NCBI GenBank assembly: GCA_017465825.1 | Contig: JAFTVI010000034.1 | Coordinates: forward strand, 40,476 to 104,475 | DNA: 64,000 bases | DNA from: Clostridia bacterium | Lineage (GTDB): Bacteria > Bacillota > Clostridia > Oscillospirales > Acutalibacteraceae | Reading direction: 5' to 3' | Shown here: positions 8,451-17,134 of the stretch, piece by piece | Layout: every line of letters starts with the position of its first letter | How positions within the stretch are numbered: position 1 is the stretch's first letter | Position numbers and translations under genes: made by a program | The notes under the pieces: model-generated | Told to the model about the DNA's origin: nothing | Seen by the model: only the letters and a program-made list of their open reading frames with translations | Databases searched by the model: none

Positions 8451-9399
8451 AAAGATATTTTTCAACAAAGCTGAACACTGCGGGATAATAAATCTCGGGA
8501 TGAACCTCGTTTGATTCGGCGTGGTATGCATCGGGAACGGGCAATTTCTGCTTATCTGACGTACAGGCATCGTATACCTTATCGAGCATATAAGGCGGTA
8601 CAAGCTTATCCTTTTCACCGTGAATGAACAAAGTGGGTGTTTTTGAGTTTGCAACAGCTTTAACGGGGGCTGACTTCCTGAAATCAAAATTACCTCTGAG
8701 CTTTGAAACGGTGTTCGCCGCATACATAAAGGGGAAAATCGGAGCCTTATAGGTATTTTTCATTTCATAACCCATTTCTTCCCACCAGCTGGTGTAGCCG
8801 CAGTCTGCAATTGCACACTTAACATTGGAGGGCAAATCAGATTCACCCGTAAGGAGCATTGTGGTTGCACTGCCCATTGAAACACCTAAAACGGCAATAC
8901 GCGCAGTTGAATCAAGATTTATGATATATGCAATCCATTCCTTTACATAATCCTTATCATAATAACCCATAGATGCGTATTTTTCCTCGTCAAGACCGAA
9001 TGAAACAAGGTGAGGCATAAGCACGTTAAAGCCATTTTTATAAAAATGATGTGCCTGGTCAGCAAGTGCTCTGGGACAGCTTGTGTACCCGTGAACAACC
9101 ACTGCCCATTTATCCGTATATTCCTTCTGCATAAAAATGTTTGCGTGCATTGTTTTACCGCGGGAGTTTACAAGCGTAGTATCTTCGGGACGCATTGCAA
9201 CAAACCAGGCATCGCCGTCAATCTGGTCTTCCGGCTTGCCGTAATAATCATAAAGTTCTTCATTTACCTCGCGGCGCAAATTCTTCATCTGCGTATATTT
9301 TTTGCCGAGTACAACCTCATATACCGCCTCGCCCACGGCAAGATAGGATGCTCCTGCAACAACGGCAAATTTCAGCAAAGATTTAACCCTTTTATTCAT
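8449..9399 (-). CDS. Membrane-anchored alpha/beta hydrolase
   Basis: A 316-residue alpha/beta-fold hydrolase with a single N-terminal hydrophobic segment (about residues 8-30), so probably tethered to the membrane. HGYTS near 103 forms the oxyanion-hole region; the nucleophile elbow is GVSMG (S174); HGEKDKLVPP supplies the acid and the late YHAESNEVHPE region the histidine. It resembles the Bem46/S9-like serine hydrolases; substrate unknown. Start at ATG 9399, preceded by a perfect AGGAGG. Monocistronic, convergent with the SEDS gene. Confidence 0.82.
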   Translation of the reverse strand: MNKRVKSLLKFAVVAGASYLAVGEAVYEVVLGKKYTQMKNLRREVNEELYDYYGKPEDQIDGDAWFVAMRPEDTTLVNSRGKTMHANIFMQKEYTDKWAVVVHGYTSCPRALADQAHHFYKNGFNVLMPHLVSFGLDEEKYASMGYYDKDYVKEWIAYIINLDSTARIAVLGVSMGSATTMLLTGESDLPSNVKCAIADCGYTSWWEEMGYEMKNTYKAPIFPFMYAANTVSKLRGNFDFRKSAPVKAVANSKTPTLFIHGEKDKLVPPYMLDKVYDACTSDKQKLPVPDAYHAESNEVHPEIYYPAVFSFVEKYL

Positions 9400-9482
9400 A
9401 ATATTACCTCCTGAGAAGAATACAGATAAATTATAACTCAGTATACGTAAAAAATCAAGGATTATCAATATATATTTTTTAC

Positions 9483-9511
9483 TTGAACTGAATGACCGAT
9501 AATGATATAAT
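9483..9511 (+). promoter_or_regulatory. Promoter of the DivIVA-like/pcrA operon
   Basis: TTGAAC, 17-base spacer, TATAAT, about 33 bases before the first start codon. Confidence 0.7.
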
Positions 9512-9544
9512 GTATTGAAATTAAAAAATTAAAGGAGAATTTAT

Positions 9545-10156
9545 ATGTCTTCCGATTATATTTTCAGAAATGCCGCATTCGGCGGATTCAATAAGAGCGA
9601 CGTTATGCAGTACATAGCAAGTCTTAAGGAAAAAGAGGCAAAAATCGAAGCTGAAAAGTCCGAAATGTTAAAAGAACTCAATCAGTTAAAAACAGAAAAT
9701 GCCGAGTATTCACAGAGAATTACCGCATTTGAACAGAGTGAAGCTGATAATATTGCAGAAATTGACAGCTTGAAAGCTGAGCTTGATGCATTACGCGCCG
9801 AGTACGAAGAAAAACTCAGCAATTGCATAGCTGACCGTTCAGTTGAAGAGGCTGTTGGCTCAGCTATGATTGATGTAAGACGGTATGCAGATATGCTTTT
9901 ACAGGAAACCTGCGACAAGATTGACACAATGTCCGAAAATGCTGATGATGCGGCGGCAAAAACACTTACAAGAGTGCTTGATATCACATCCGGAATACAG
10001 ACGTTCTCTGACAAATTAAACACAATTCTTGCGGATATTATCAATGAAAATGAAAAAATCTGCAGAGATCTTACAAGCTTCAAGGGGTCACTCAAGCTTC
10101 CCTTTGAAACAGCGGCAGGCAAGCTTGAAACAGAAATACTGTTAAAGGACAATTAA
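9545..10156 (+). CDS. DivIVA-like coiled-coil protein
   Basis: A 203-residue protein opening with FRNAAFGGFNKSDVMQYI, the short N-terminal segment shared by DivIVA/GpsB-like proteins (FxxxxxGYdxxeVdxFl pattern), followed by a long heptad coiled coil (about 24-95) and a second helical region. DivIVA family members bind curved membrane at poles and septa and recruit partners. Here the partner cannot be read. AAAGGAG lies 7 bases upstream of the start. Its stop is directly followed by the pcrA start with no gap. Confidence 0.65.
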   Translation: MSSDYIFRNAAFGGFNKSDVMQYIASLKEKEAKIEAEKSEMLKELNQLKTENAEYSQRITAFEQSEADNIAEIDSLKAELDALRAEYEEKLSNCIADRSVEEAVGSAMIDVRRYADMLLQETCDKIDTMSENADDAAAKTLTRVLDITSGIQTFSDKLNTILADIINENEKICRDLTSFKGSLKLPFETAAGKLETEILLKDN

Positions 10157-12553
10157 ATGATTACAGACGCAAAAACACTAAGAAATAAAATAATAGAAAA
10201 GCAATTTTCACGAATGAACGATATGCAGTTTGATGCTGTTACAACAGTAAAAGGTCCTCTGCTGATTCTTGCCGGTGCAGGCAGCGGTAAAACCACCGTG
10301 CTTGTTAACAGAATTGCATATCTTATAAACTACGGAAACGCATACAACAACAATAATTTCAGATTTCCTTTAAACAATGAGGACATTGAGCTTCTCAACA
10401 GATATTACGAGGGTGATACATCGCTCGAGAGAGAGGCAAAACAGCTTCTCGCCTACGGTGCGCCAAAGCCCTGGGAGATTCTTGCTATTACGTTCACAAA
10501 CAAAGCCGCAAATGAGCTTAAAGAGCGTCTTGCTAAGCTTTTGGGCGAGGATGACGGCAACAGCATCTGGGCAAGCACATTTCATTCCTGTTGTGTGCGT
10601 ATTTTAAGGCGTGACGGTGAAAAGCTCGGTTATTCATCTCATTTTACAATTTACGATACCGACGATTCAAAACGAGTAATCAAAGAATGTCAGCGACTTC
10701 TGAATTTTGACGACAAATACATTCAGGCTAAGACCATTCTGGGTGAAATAAGCAGGGCAAAGGATTCTCTTATGACGCCTGCTGAATATCTCGACGAAAA
10801 TCAGGCAGACCCGAGAAAAACAATAATCGGCAGAGCTTATGAAAAATATCAGGAACTGCTCAAAAGTGCCGATGCTATGGACTTTGACGATATAATCGTA
10901 AACACGGTTAAGCTTCTTACCGAGCATCCCGAAGTAAGAGAATATTATCAACACAAGTTCAAATATGTTATGGTTGACGAGTACCAGGATACAAACCACG
11001 CACAGTACAAGCTCACTTCACTGCTTGCAGGCGGCTATAAAAACATTTGTGTCGTTGGTGACGACGACCAGAGTATTTACAAATTCAGAGGCGCGACCAT
11101 TGAAAACATACTGAAATTTGAGTTTCAGTACGACAATGCAAAAACCATAAGACTTGAGCAGAATTACCGCTCAACACAGAACATTCTTGATGCCGCAAAC
11201 GCCGTTATTTCCAACAACTCCGAGCGTAAGGGCAAGACTCTGTGGACAGATAACGGTTCAGGCGAAAAATTGCTTATAAAAACATTATCCGATGATATAA
11301 CTGAGGGTACGTTTGTAGCATCAAGCATTATGGATTCATCCTCAAAAGGCAAAAACTGGAGTGACCACGCAGTTCTTTACAGAATGAATGCCCAGTCTGC
11401 TACAATAGAACGTGCACTCGTAAGGGCAGGTATTCCCTACCGCATTATCGGCGGTCACCGTTTCTACGAGCGTAAGGAAGTCAAGGATATAGTTGCTTAT
11501 CTTTCCGTCATATGCAACCCCAACGATACTGTAAGGCTCAGAAGAATTATCAATGAGCCGAAAAGAGGTATCGGCGAGAGCACGATGAACAATGCGGCAC
11601 GGATTGCGGATGCATTGGGCATAAGCCTTTACGAAGTTATAAGCCACGCAGACGAATATCCTGCGCTTGGCAGAGCGGCGGCTAAGCTGAATCAGTTTAC
11701 AATGATGATTGATGAACTGCATAGCCTGAGAGAAACATTATCTCCGACCGAGCTTTACGAGCTGCTTTTAAGCAAAATCGGATATATTGAATTCCTTGCA
11801 CTCGATAAGGACACATTCACGGACAGACTTGCAAACATCAACGAATTGGAGTCTAACATTCAGCGTTATATTGAGGAAAACCCCGACGAAGCAACGCTTG
11901 ACGCATTCCTTGAGGATGTTGCGCTTATGTCCGACATTGACAATTACAATACTGATTCCGATGCGGTTGTGCTTATGACGCTCCATTCCGCAAAAGGACT
12001 TGAATTCCCTGTTGTATTCATTCCCGGAATGGAAAACGGAATTTTCCCCGGTATGCAGTCGATGTACAGCACTGCCGATATGGAAGAGGAACGCAGACTT
12101 GCGTATGTAGGCATAACGAGAGCAAAGGAAAAGCTTATTCTTTCCAACGCAAAAACAAGAATGCTTCACGGACAGACATCCTACAATCCGCCCTCCTGTT
12201 TCCTTGAAGAAATTCCGCCCGAGCTGACGATTGTTGAAAAACCGGCAAATCACTCGTATTCATTCGGCAGTTCTTCTTCATATCAGAACAGCGGCTACTC
12301 TGCAAAAAGCAGCACTTCATCAACCGGTGCAACACAAAGAACAGGCTATTCAGCAAGTCTTTATTCACAGAAACCGAAAGCTGCACCCTCTGTTGATTAC
12401 AAAATCGGCGAAAAGGTCAGGCATAAAAAATTCGGCACAGGTATGATACTGTCCGTATCAAAAATGGGTAATGATATGCTGCTTGAAATAGCTTTTGACG
12501 AGGTTGGCACTAAAAAACTTATGGCAAAGGTTGCTCCGCTTGAAAAAATTTAA
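10157..12553 (+). CDS. pcrA: ATP-dependent DNA helicase PcrA/UvrD
   Basis: Superfamily 1A 3'-5' helicase of 798 residues used in excision repair, replication-fork maintenance and removal of RecA. Walker A GAGSGKTT at 40-47, TFTNKAANEL (motif Ia), VDEYQDTN (Walker B), GDDDQSIYKFRGA (III), TLHSAKGLEF (V) and GITRAKEKL (VI) are all present. The C-terminus carries the Tudor-like KIGEKVRHKKFGTG module that in PcrA contacts RNA polymerase. Odd feature: about 45 extra residues (about 60-105, Asn- and acid-rich) between motif I and motif Ia relative to textbook PcrA. Confidence 0.95.
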   Translation: MITDAKTLRNKIIEKQFSRMNDMQFDAVTTVKGPLLILAGAGSGKTTVLVNRIAYLINYGNAYNNNNFRFPLNNEDIELLNRYYEGDTSLEREAKQLLAYGAPKPWEILAITFTNKAANELKERLAKLLGEDDGNSIWASTFHSCCVRILRRDGEKLGYSSHFTIYDTDDSKRVIKECQRLLNFDDKYIQAKTILGEISRAKDSLMTPAEYLDENQADPRKTIIGRAYEKYQELLKSADAMDFDDIIVNTVKLLTEHPEVREYYQHKFKYVMVDEYQDTNHAQYKLTSLLAGGYKNICVVGDDDQSIYKFRGATIENILKFEFQYDNAKTIRLEQNYRSTQNILDAANAVISNNSERKGKTLWTDNGSGEKLLIKTLSDDITEGTFVASSIMDSSSKGKNWSDHAVLYRMNAQSATIERALVRAGIPYRIIGGHRFYERKEVKDIVAYLSVICNPNDTVRLRRIINEPKRGIGESTMNNAARIADALGISLYEVISHADEYPALGRAAAKLNQFTMMIDELHSLRETLSPTELYELLLSKIGYIEFLALDKDTFTDRLANINELESNIQRYIEENPDEATLDAFLEDVALMSDIDNYNTDSDAVVLMTLHSAKGLEFPVVFIPGMENGIFPGMQSMYSTADMEEERRLAYVGITRAKEKLILSNAKTRMLHGQTSYNPPSCFLEEIPPELTIVEKPANHSYSFGSSSSYQNSGYSAKSSTSSTGATQRTGYSASLYSQKPKAAPSVDYKIGEKVRHKKFGTGMILSVSKMGNDMLLEIAFDEVGTKKLMAKVAPLEKI

Positions 12554-12565
12554 CAAAAAAAATTT

Positions 12566-12590
12566 CCCTCTGATTTCAGAGGGATTTTTG
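12566..12590. terminator. Bidirectional terminator between pcrA and clpX
   Basis: CCCTCTGA / TCAGAGGG with a T/A loop, then ATTTTTG; on the other strand the same stem is followed by a long T run. Confidence 0.85.
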
Positions 12591-12597
12591 TTATTGA

Positions 12598-13893
12598 TTA
12601 TGCGCCAGCGACAGAGGGTTTCTGTCTGTTTTCGATTCTTGACATATCGTGCTCAATTTCGGGCTGTACGCCGTCTGTGATACACTCTTTAGTGATTACG
12701 ATACGGGAAACAGTCACATCTGACGGTACTGTATACATAATATCAAGAAGTGCTTTTTCCATAATGGCTCTCAGTCCGCGCGCGCCTGTTTTCTTTTCGA
12801 GTGCAAGCTCGGCAACTGCCTCAAGTGCATCATCATTGAACTCAATATCAACCTTATCCATTGCAAAAAGCTGTGTATACTGCTTGACAAGTGAGTTTTT
12901 AGGCTCTCTGAGTATGCGGACGAGTGATTCCTTATTGAGATTTTCAAGCGATGCCAGCACGGGAACACGACCGACAAGCTCTGGTATAAGACCGAATTTT
13001 ACAAGGTCCTGAGGAATAACCTGTGACATTACGTAATCGTAATCAAGCTCAGCCTTTGTTTTAACATCAGCCTCGAAGCCTAAAACTGAATTGCCGGTTC
13101 TCTTTTCAATAATCTTTTCAATTCCGTCAAACGCACCGCCGCAGATAAACAGGATATTGGTTGTATTGATCTGTATAAAATCCTGCTGAGGATGCTTTCT
13201 GCCGCCCTGAGGAGGAACATTTGCAACCGTTCCTTCAAGAATCTTAAGAAGTGCCTGCTGAACGCCCTCACCGCTTACATCCCTTGTGATAGAGGGATTT
13301 TCACTGCGACGTGAAATTTTGTCGATTTCATCAACATATATAATGCCTCTCTCGGCTCTTTCTATATCAAAATCAGCGGCCTGAATAAGGCGGAGAAGGA
13401 TATTTTCAACGTCCTCACCTACATAGCCTGCTTCGGTAAGAGTTGTAGCGTCTGCAATAGCAAAAGGTACATCGAGAATCTTTGCAAGAGTCTGGGCAAG
13501 CATAGTTTTACCCACACCTGTGGGACCGAGCATAAGAACGTTGCTCTTCTGTATATCAACATCACAGTTCTGTGAAAAATATATTCTCTTATAATGGTTA
13601 TATACTGCAACAGAAAGGGCAACCTTGGCGTTATCCTGACCGATTACATATTCGTCGAGCTTTGCCTTGATTTCGTGAGGTTTGGGAAGATTTCTTCTTG
13701 AAACTGTGCCGCTTTTCTTTTTCGGTGCATCATAGAATTCTTCTTCCTCAACGATGGCTGTGCAAAGCATTGTACACTCATCGCAGATATAAACATTTTT
13801 CGGGCCTGCTATCATTTTACGAACCATATCCTGAGTTTTGCCGCAAAACGAACAGCGAACCTCATTTTCTCTTGAATCATCATTTTTAGCCAA
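12598..13893 (-). CDS. clpX: ATP-dependent Clp protease ATP-binding subunit ClpX
   Basis: AAA+ unfoldase of 431 residues that feeds substrates to ClpP. N-terminal zinc-binding domain with C14, C17, C37 and C40; Walker A GPTGVGKT; Walker B VDEIDKI; the IGF-type ClpP loop appears as VLGF near [11 protein letters not shown] choose the TTG at 13893 (reading LAKNDDS) because AGGAG lies 10 bases upstream; the upstream in-frame ATG at 13935 would place that site inside the coding region and add a non-family extension. Downstream of clpP but separated by a hairpin at 13934-13964. Confidence 0.93.
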   Translation of the reverse strand: MAKNDDSRENEVRCSFCGKTQDMVRKMIAGPKNVYICDECTMLCTAIVEEEEFYDAPKKKSGTVSRRNLPKPHEIKAKLDEYVIGQDNAKVALSVAVYNHYKRIYFSQNCDVDIQKSNVLMLGPTGVGKTMLAQTLAKILDVPFAIADATTLTEAGYVGEDVENILLRLIQAADFDIERAERGIIYVDEIDKISRRSENPSITRDVSGEGVQQALLKILEGTVANVPPQGGRKHPQQDFIQINTTNILFICGGAFDGIEKIIEKRTGNSVLGFEADVKTKAELDYDYVMSQVIPQDLVKFGLIPELVGRVPVLASLENLNKESLVRILREPKNSLVKQYTQLFAMDKVDIEFNDDALEAVAELALEKKTGARGLRAIMEKALLDIMYTVPSDVTVSRIVITKECITDGVQPEIEHDMSRIENRQKPSVAGA

Positions 13894-13933
13894 TGAAAAT
13901 CCAACTCCTAACAACAATATAATAATGCAAGTC

Positions 13934-13964
13934 AAAAGTCGGGTAAACGAGAAATCTACCCGAC
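13934..13964 (-). terminator. Terminator or attenuator between clpP and clpX
   Basis: On the minus strand GTCGGGTA / TACCCGAC (8 bp, 11-base loop) followed by TTTTGA. The T-run is short, so partial readthrough from tig-clpP into clpX is plausible. Confidence 0.55.
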
Positions 13965-13973
13965 CTGCTGATT

Positions 13974-14555
13974 TTATCTGTTTTTGATAACCTTATCTAT
14001 AAGGCCGTAATCGAGAGCTTCCTGCGCAGTCATATAATTGTCACGCTCAGTATCTCTGTAGATTTCCTCAATAGATCTGCCTGTATTTTCGGCAAGGATT
14101 CTGTTGAGGTTTTCTTTAGTTTTGAGTATCTGTTTTGCCATAATTTCAATTTCTGTAGCCTGACCCTGAGCACCGCCGAGAGGCTGGTGAATCATAATCA
14201 GACTGTTGGGAAGAGAAAACCTCTTGCCCTTAGCGCCGGAGGAGAGAAGGAATGCGCCCATTGAAGCGGCCATACCCATACAGATTGTTGAAACATCGCA
14301 CTTGATGTACTGCATTGTATCATAGATAGCCATACCTGCAGATACAGAGCCGCCGGGGCTGTTGATGTAAAGACTGATGTCCTTATCTGCATCCTGACCT
14401 TCAAGGAAAAGCAGCTGTGCAACAACAAGACTTGCAGTTGCGTCATTTACTTCGTCGGAAAGAACGATGATTCTGTCATTGAGCAAGCGGGAATAGATAT
14501 CGTACGCACGCTCGCCTCTGTTTGTCTGTTCAATAACGGTAGGTACTAATGCCAT
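13974..14555 (-). CDS. clpP: ATP-dependent Clp protease proteolytic subunit ClpP
   Basis: Serine peptidase of 193 residues that assembles into the double heptameric ring used by ClpX. The catalytic triad is visible: S98 in MAASMGAF, H123 in MIHQPLGG, D172 in RDTERDNYM. Length and spacing match the canonical enzyme. Start at ATG 14555 after GGAGG. It lies 57 bp after tig without an evident terminator, so tig and clpP are likely co-transcribed. Confidence 0.97.
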   Translation of the reverse strand: MALVPTVIEQTNRGERAYDIYSRLLNDRIIVLSDEVNDATASLVVAQLLFLEGQDADKDISLYINSPGGSVSAGMAIYDTMQYIKCDVSTICMGMAASMGAFLLSSGAKGKRFSLPNSLIMIHQPLGGAQGQATEIEIMAKQILKTKENLNRILAENTGRSIEEIYRDTERDNYMTAQEALDYGLIDKVIKNR

Positions 14556-14612
14556 AATAAATTAACCTCCTATATCTCAGATTATAGCACTTAAACTCAA
14601 ATAATATTCAGA

Positions 14613-15986
14613 TTATTCAGCTGTTGCTTCAGAATTTTCCTCTGCGGGAGCTTCTGCCTTGTCAGCAGCCTTCTTTGTTGACTTCTTAGCAGCTGTCTTT
14701 CTGGGTTTTGTTGCCTTTGCGCTTGAAACGATAAGCTCAATAGCCTTCTGTGAAGTGATGTCGCCCTTAGCTGTCTTTTCAGGAATCATTGACTTGATCT
14801 GATCAAGCTCGATGCCGTAGCCGTCAGCAAACTTCTGGTAGTGAGCTTCGATTTCCTCTGCTGTAGCTTCGATACCTTCAAGAGCAACGATCTTCTCGAT
14901 AGCGAGAACAAGCTTAACGTCCTTTTCAGCCTGTGCCTTGTATGTTTCTCTTACAGCCTTTTCATCCATACCGATGTACTTGATGTATGTCTTGAAATCA
15001 AGACCCTGCATCTGAAGTCTGTAATCCATATCGTTAATCATATCGTCGATTGCTTTTTCAACCATACAATCGGGAATCTCGCCCTTAACTGATTCGCAAA
15101 CCATATCAAGAAGCTTTGATTCAAAAGCCTTGTCAGCAGAAGCCTGCTTGGATTCTGTCATTTTCTTTTCGATGTCTGCCTTGAGTTCATCAACTGTGTC
15201 GAACTCGCTTACATCCTTAACGAACTCGTCATCAAGCTCGGGGATTTCCTTAACCTTGATACCGTGAATCTTGATTTTGAATACTACGGGCTTGCCTGCA
15301 AGATCCTCTGCGTGATACTCCTCGGGGAATGTAACGTTAATGTCGAACTCTTCGCCGATATTGTGACCGATGATCTGTTCCTCAAAGCCGGGGATAAACT
15401 GACCGCCGCCGATCTCAAGGTCAAATTCTTCTGCCTTGCCGCCGTCGAATGCTACGCCGTCGTTGAAGCCTTCATAGTCGATTGTTGCGATGTCGCCGTT
15501 TTCAACAGCTCTGTCATCAACGTCAACAATTCTTGCGTTATCTTCAAGCTTCTTTGTGATTTCAGCCTGAACTTCTTCTGCTGTAACTGTAACAGACTCT
15601 TTCTCTGCCTTAAGACCTTTGTACTCGCCGATCTCAACCTCAGGCTTTACTGTAACCTTACAGGAGAGCTCAACGCCTTCTTTGCCTACAGACTTGATAT
15701 CAAAATCAAAGGGATTTGATACAGCGTCGATACCTGCTTCTTCTACTGCTGCTTCGTATGCATCGGGAAATGCAATTTCAAGCGCATCATCATAAAAAAC
15801 GCCTTCGCCGTAATACTTCTCAATAAAAGCTTTGGGAGCTTTACCCTTTCTGAAACCGGGAACTGCAATCTGACCCTTTACCTTATTGTAAGCCTTGGTG
15901 CAAGCAGAAGCAAATGCTTCGCCGTCGATAGAAAGCTCAATGGTAACTTCATTTGTACCGGTTTTTTCACAAGATTTTAAACTCAT
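14613..15986 (-). CDS. tig: Trigger factor (ribosome-associated chaperone)
   Basis: A 457-residue trigger factor. The ribosome-binding signature GFRKGKAP (44-51) is intact, followed by an FKBP-type prolyl isomerase domain (about 155-245) and the helical chaperone C-terminus. The last about 35 residues form a Lys/Ala-rich then Glu-rich low-complexity tail (KPRKTAAKKSTKKAADK, then acidic), longer than in many homologues. First gene of tig-clpP-(clpX). A palindrome sits between promoter region and start (16004-16020). Confidence 0.95.
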   Translation of the reverse strand: MSLKSCEKTGTNEVTIELSIDGEAFASACTKAYNKVKGQIAVPGFRKGKAPKAFIEKYYGEGVFYDDALEIAFPDAYEAAVEEAGIDAVSNPFDFDIKSVGKEGVELSCKVTVKPEVEIGEYKGLKAEKESVTVTAEEVQAEITKKLEDNARIVDVDDRAVENGDIATIDYEGFNDGVAFDGGKAEEFDLEIGGGQFIPGFEEQIIGHNIGEEFDINVTFPEEYHAEDLAGKPVVFKIKIHGIKVKEIPELDDEFVKDVSEFDTVDELKADIEKKMTESKQASADKAFESKLLDMVCESVKGEIPDCMVEKAIDDMINDMDYRLQMQGLDFKTYIKYIGMDEKAVRETYKAQAEKDVKLVLAIEKIVALEGIEATAEEIEAHYQKFADGYGIELDQIKSMIPEKTAKGDITSQKAIELIVSSAKATKPRKTAAKKSTKKAADKAEAPAEENSEATAE

Positions 15987-16003
15987 TTCTGATTTTCCTC
16001 CAT

Positions 16004-16020
16004 TCTCATATGATATGAGA
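16004..16020. promoter_or_regulatory. Perfect 8-1-8 palindrome in the tig leader
   Basis: TCTCATATGATATGAGA lies between a TATAAT-like -10 (near 16036-16041, minus strand) and the tig ribosome binding site. It could be a repressor operator or form a short mRNA hairpin. It is not a CIRCE or CtsR-type site. Confidence 0.5.
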
Positions 16021-16106
16021 GTTTTTAACTTGTATATTATAACAAATCCAATACCAAATTTCCACTATTTTTTTAAAAATAATAAAAAAAATATATTATT
16101 TATTTG

Positions 16107-16793
16107 TTACTTTTCTATTAACTTTGGACAAAATTTTAAATAATCTGCTGAAATCAATGAAAATTTTATACCGTCACGGACAAAATTTTCGAATCTGCCT
16201 GTTGTATCACCGTGAATGTGTCCGAAATAGCATCTTTTAATTTCATACTCTGTCAAGACGGAATAAATTTCTTCGCAAACTCTGTCATCAAACACCGGCG
16301 GATAGTGCAAAAATACTATGGGTTCTTTATCCTCTGCCAGACCGCCTTCAATGGAGCGTCTTAATCTTTCTCTTTCGCGAAGTATGACTTTTTTATCACT
16401 CTCGGGTGAATCGTAAAACCAGCCTCTTGTGCCGCAGATTGAATAATCACCGTATGTGTACGAATTATTAAACAGGAAGCTTATCGTATCAAAATTGTTA
16501 TCACGGATATAATTATTCATTTTGGTGAGCGATTCCCACCAGTAGTCGTGATTTCCTTTGAGAATTATCTTACTGCCGTTGAGCCTGTTTATAAAATCAA
16601 AATCCGAATAGCAATCTTTCAGATGCATTGCCCAGGAAATATCACCGTTTATCACAACGGTATCTTTTTCGCTGACAACAGCATTCCACTGCTTTTCAAG
16701 ACGTTCAACATAGTTGTCCCACCCACGGAATATATCCATCGGTTTATCTTCACCCAGAGATAAATGTGTGTCGCCGATTGCAAACAATGCCAT
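16107..16793 (-). CDS. Metallophosphoesterase (calcineurin-like)
   Basis: A 228-residue phosphoesterase with the two-metal motifs in order: GDTHL (7-11), GDISWAM, GNHDYWW, LHYPP and GHIHGDT. No signal peptide, so cytosolic. Proteins of this type hydrolyse phosphodiesters or phosphomonoesters; the substrate is not evident. Start at ATG 16793 with AGGAGG 8 bases upstream; a longer reading from 16811 would start within that site. Stands at the convergent end of the tig region, apparently monocistronic. Confidence 0.85.
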   Translation of the reverse strand: MALFAIGDTHLSLGEDKPMDIFRGWDNYVERLEKQWNAVVSEKDTVVINGDISWAMHLKDCYSDFDFINRLNGSKIILKGNHDYWWESLTKMNNYIRDNNFDTISFLFNNSYTYGDYSICGTRGWFYDSPESDKKVILRERERLRRSIEGGLAEDKEPIVFLHYPPVFDDRVCEEIYSVLTEYEIKRCYFGHIHGDTTGRFENFVRDGIKFSLISADYLKFCPKLIEK

Positions 16794-16911
16794 TACGAAG
16801 CCTCCTTTCAAAGGAAAAAATTAACAATAATATCTGCCTATGCAACAGTCATAATATGAACGAGAGATGTCTCTTTAATATACAGACCGAAGGGTCAAAA
16901 GGTGTTGCTTT

Positions 16912-17082
16912 ATGAATAAAAACGGTAACCAGATTAAATGCGAAGCTAAAAACTGCATTCATCACGAGGGCAAGGACACTTGCACAGCAAACTGCATTCA
17001 GGTAGGCACATACAATGCCTGCGCTTGCGGCGAAACAGTTTGTTCAACTTTTGAACTTAACCAGAATGCTGTAAACGGCTAA
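16912..17082 (+). CDS. DUF1540-type Cys-rich miniprotein
   Basis: A 56-residue protein with seven cysteines (C10, C15, C24, C28, C37, C39, C44). The order C-x4-C-IHH-x6-C-x3-C-x8-C-x-C-x4-C matches DUF1540 domain proteins, common in clostridia and of unknown role; the pattern suggests metal binding. Start at ATG 16912 after AAAGGTG; followed 12 bases later by a hairpin terminator, so monocistronic. Confidence 0.8.
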   Translation: MNKNGNQIKCEAKNCIHHEGKDTCTANCIQVGTYNACACGETVCSTFELNQNAVNG

Positions 17083-17093
17083 GCAAGCAACAA

Positions 17094-17125
17094 AGAGGGC
17101 GGCACAAACCGTCCTCTGAGTTTTT
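17094..17125 (+). terminator. Terminator of the DUF1540 gene
   Basis: AGAGGGCGG / CCGTCCTCT stem (one G.T pair), 6-base loop, GAG then TTTTT. It also lies just beyond the thrC stop on the other strand. Confidence 0.7.
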
Positions 17126-17134
17126 ACATAATAA

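Noticed and set aside
16845-16875. GAACGAGAGATGTC as a third LexA box
   Set aside because: The right half does not match GTTC, and no suitable promoter geometry as at recA and comM is seen.
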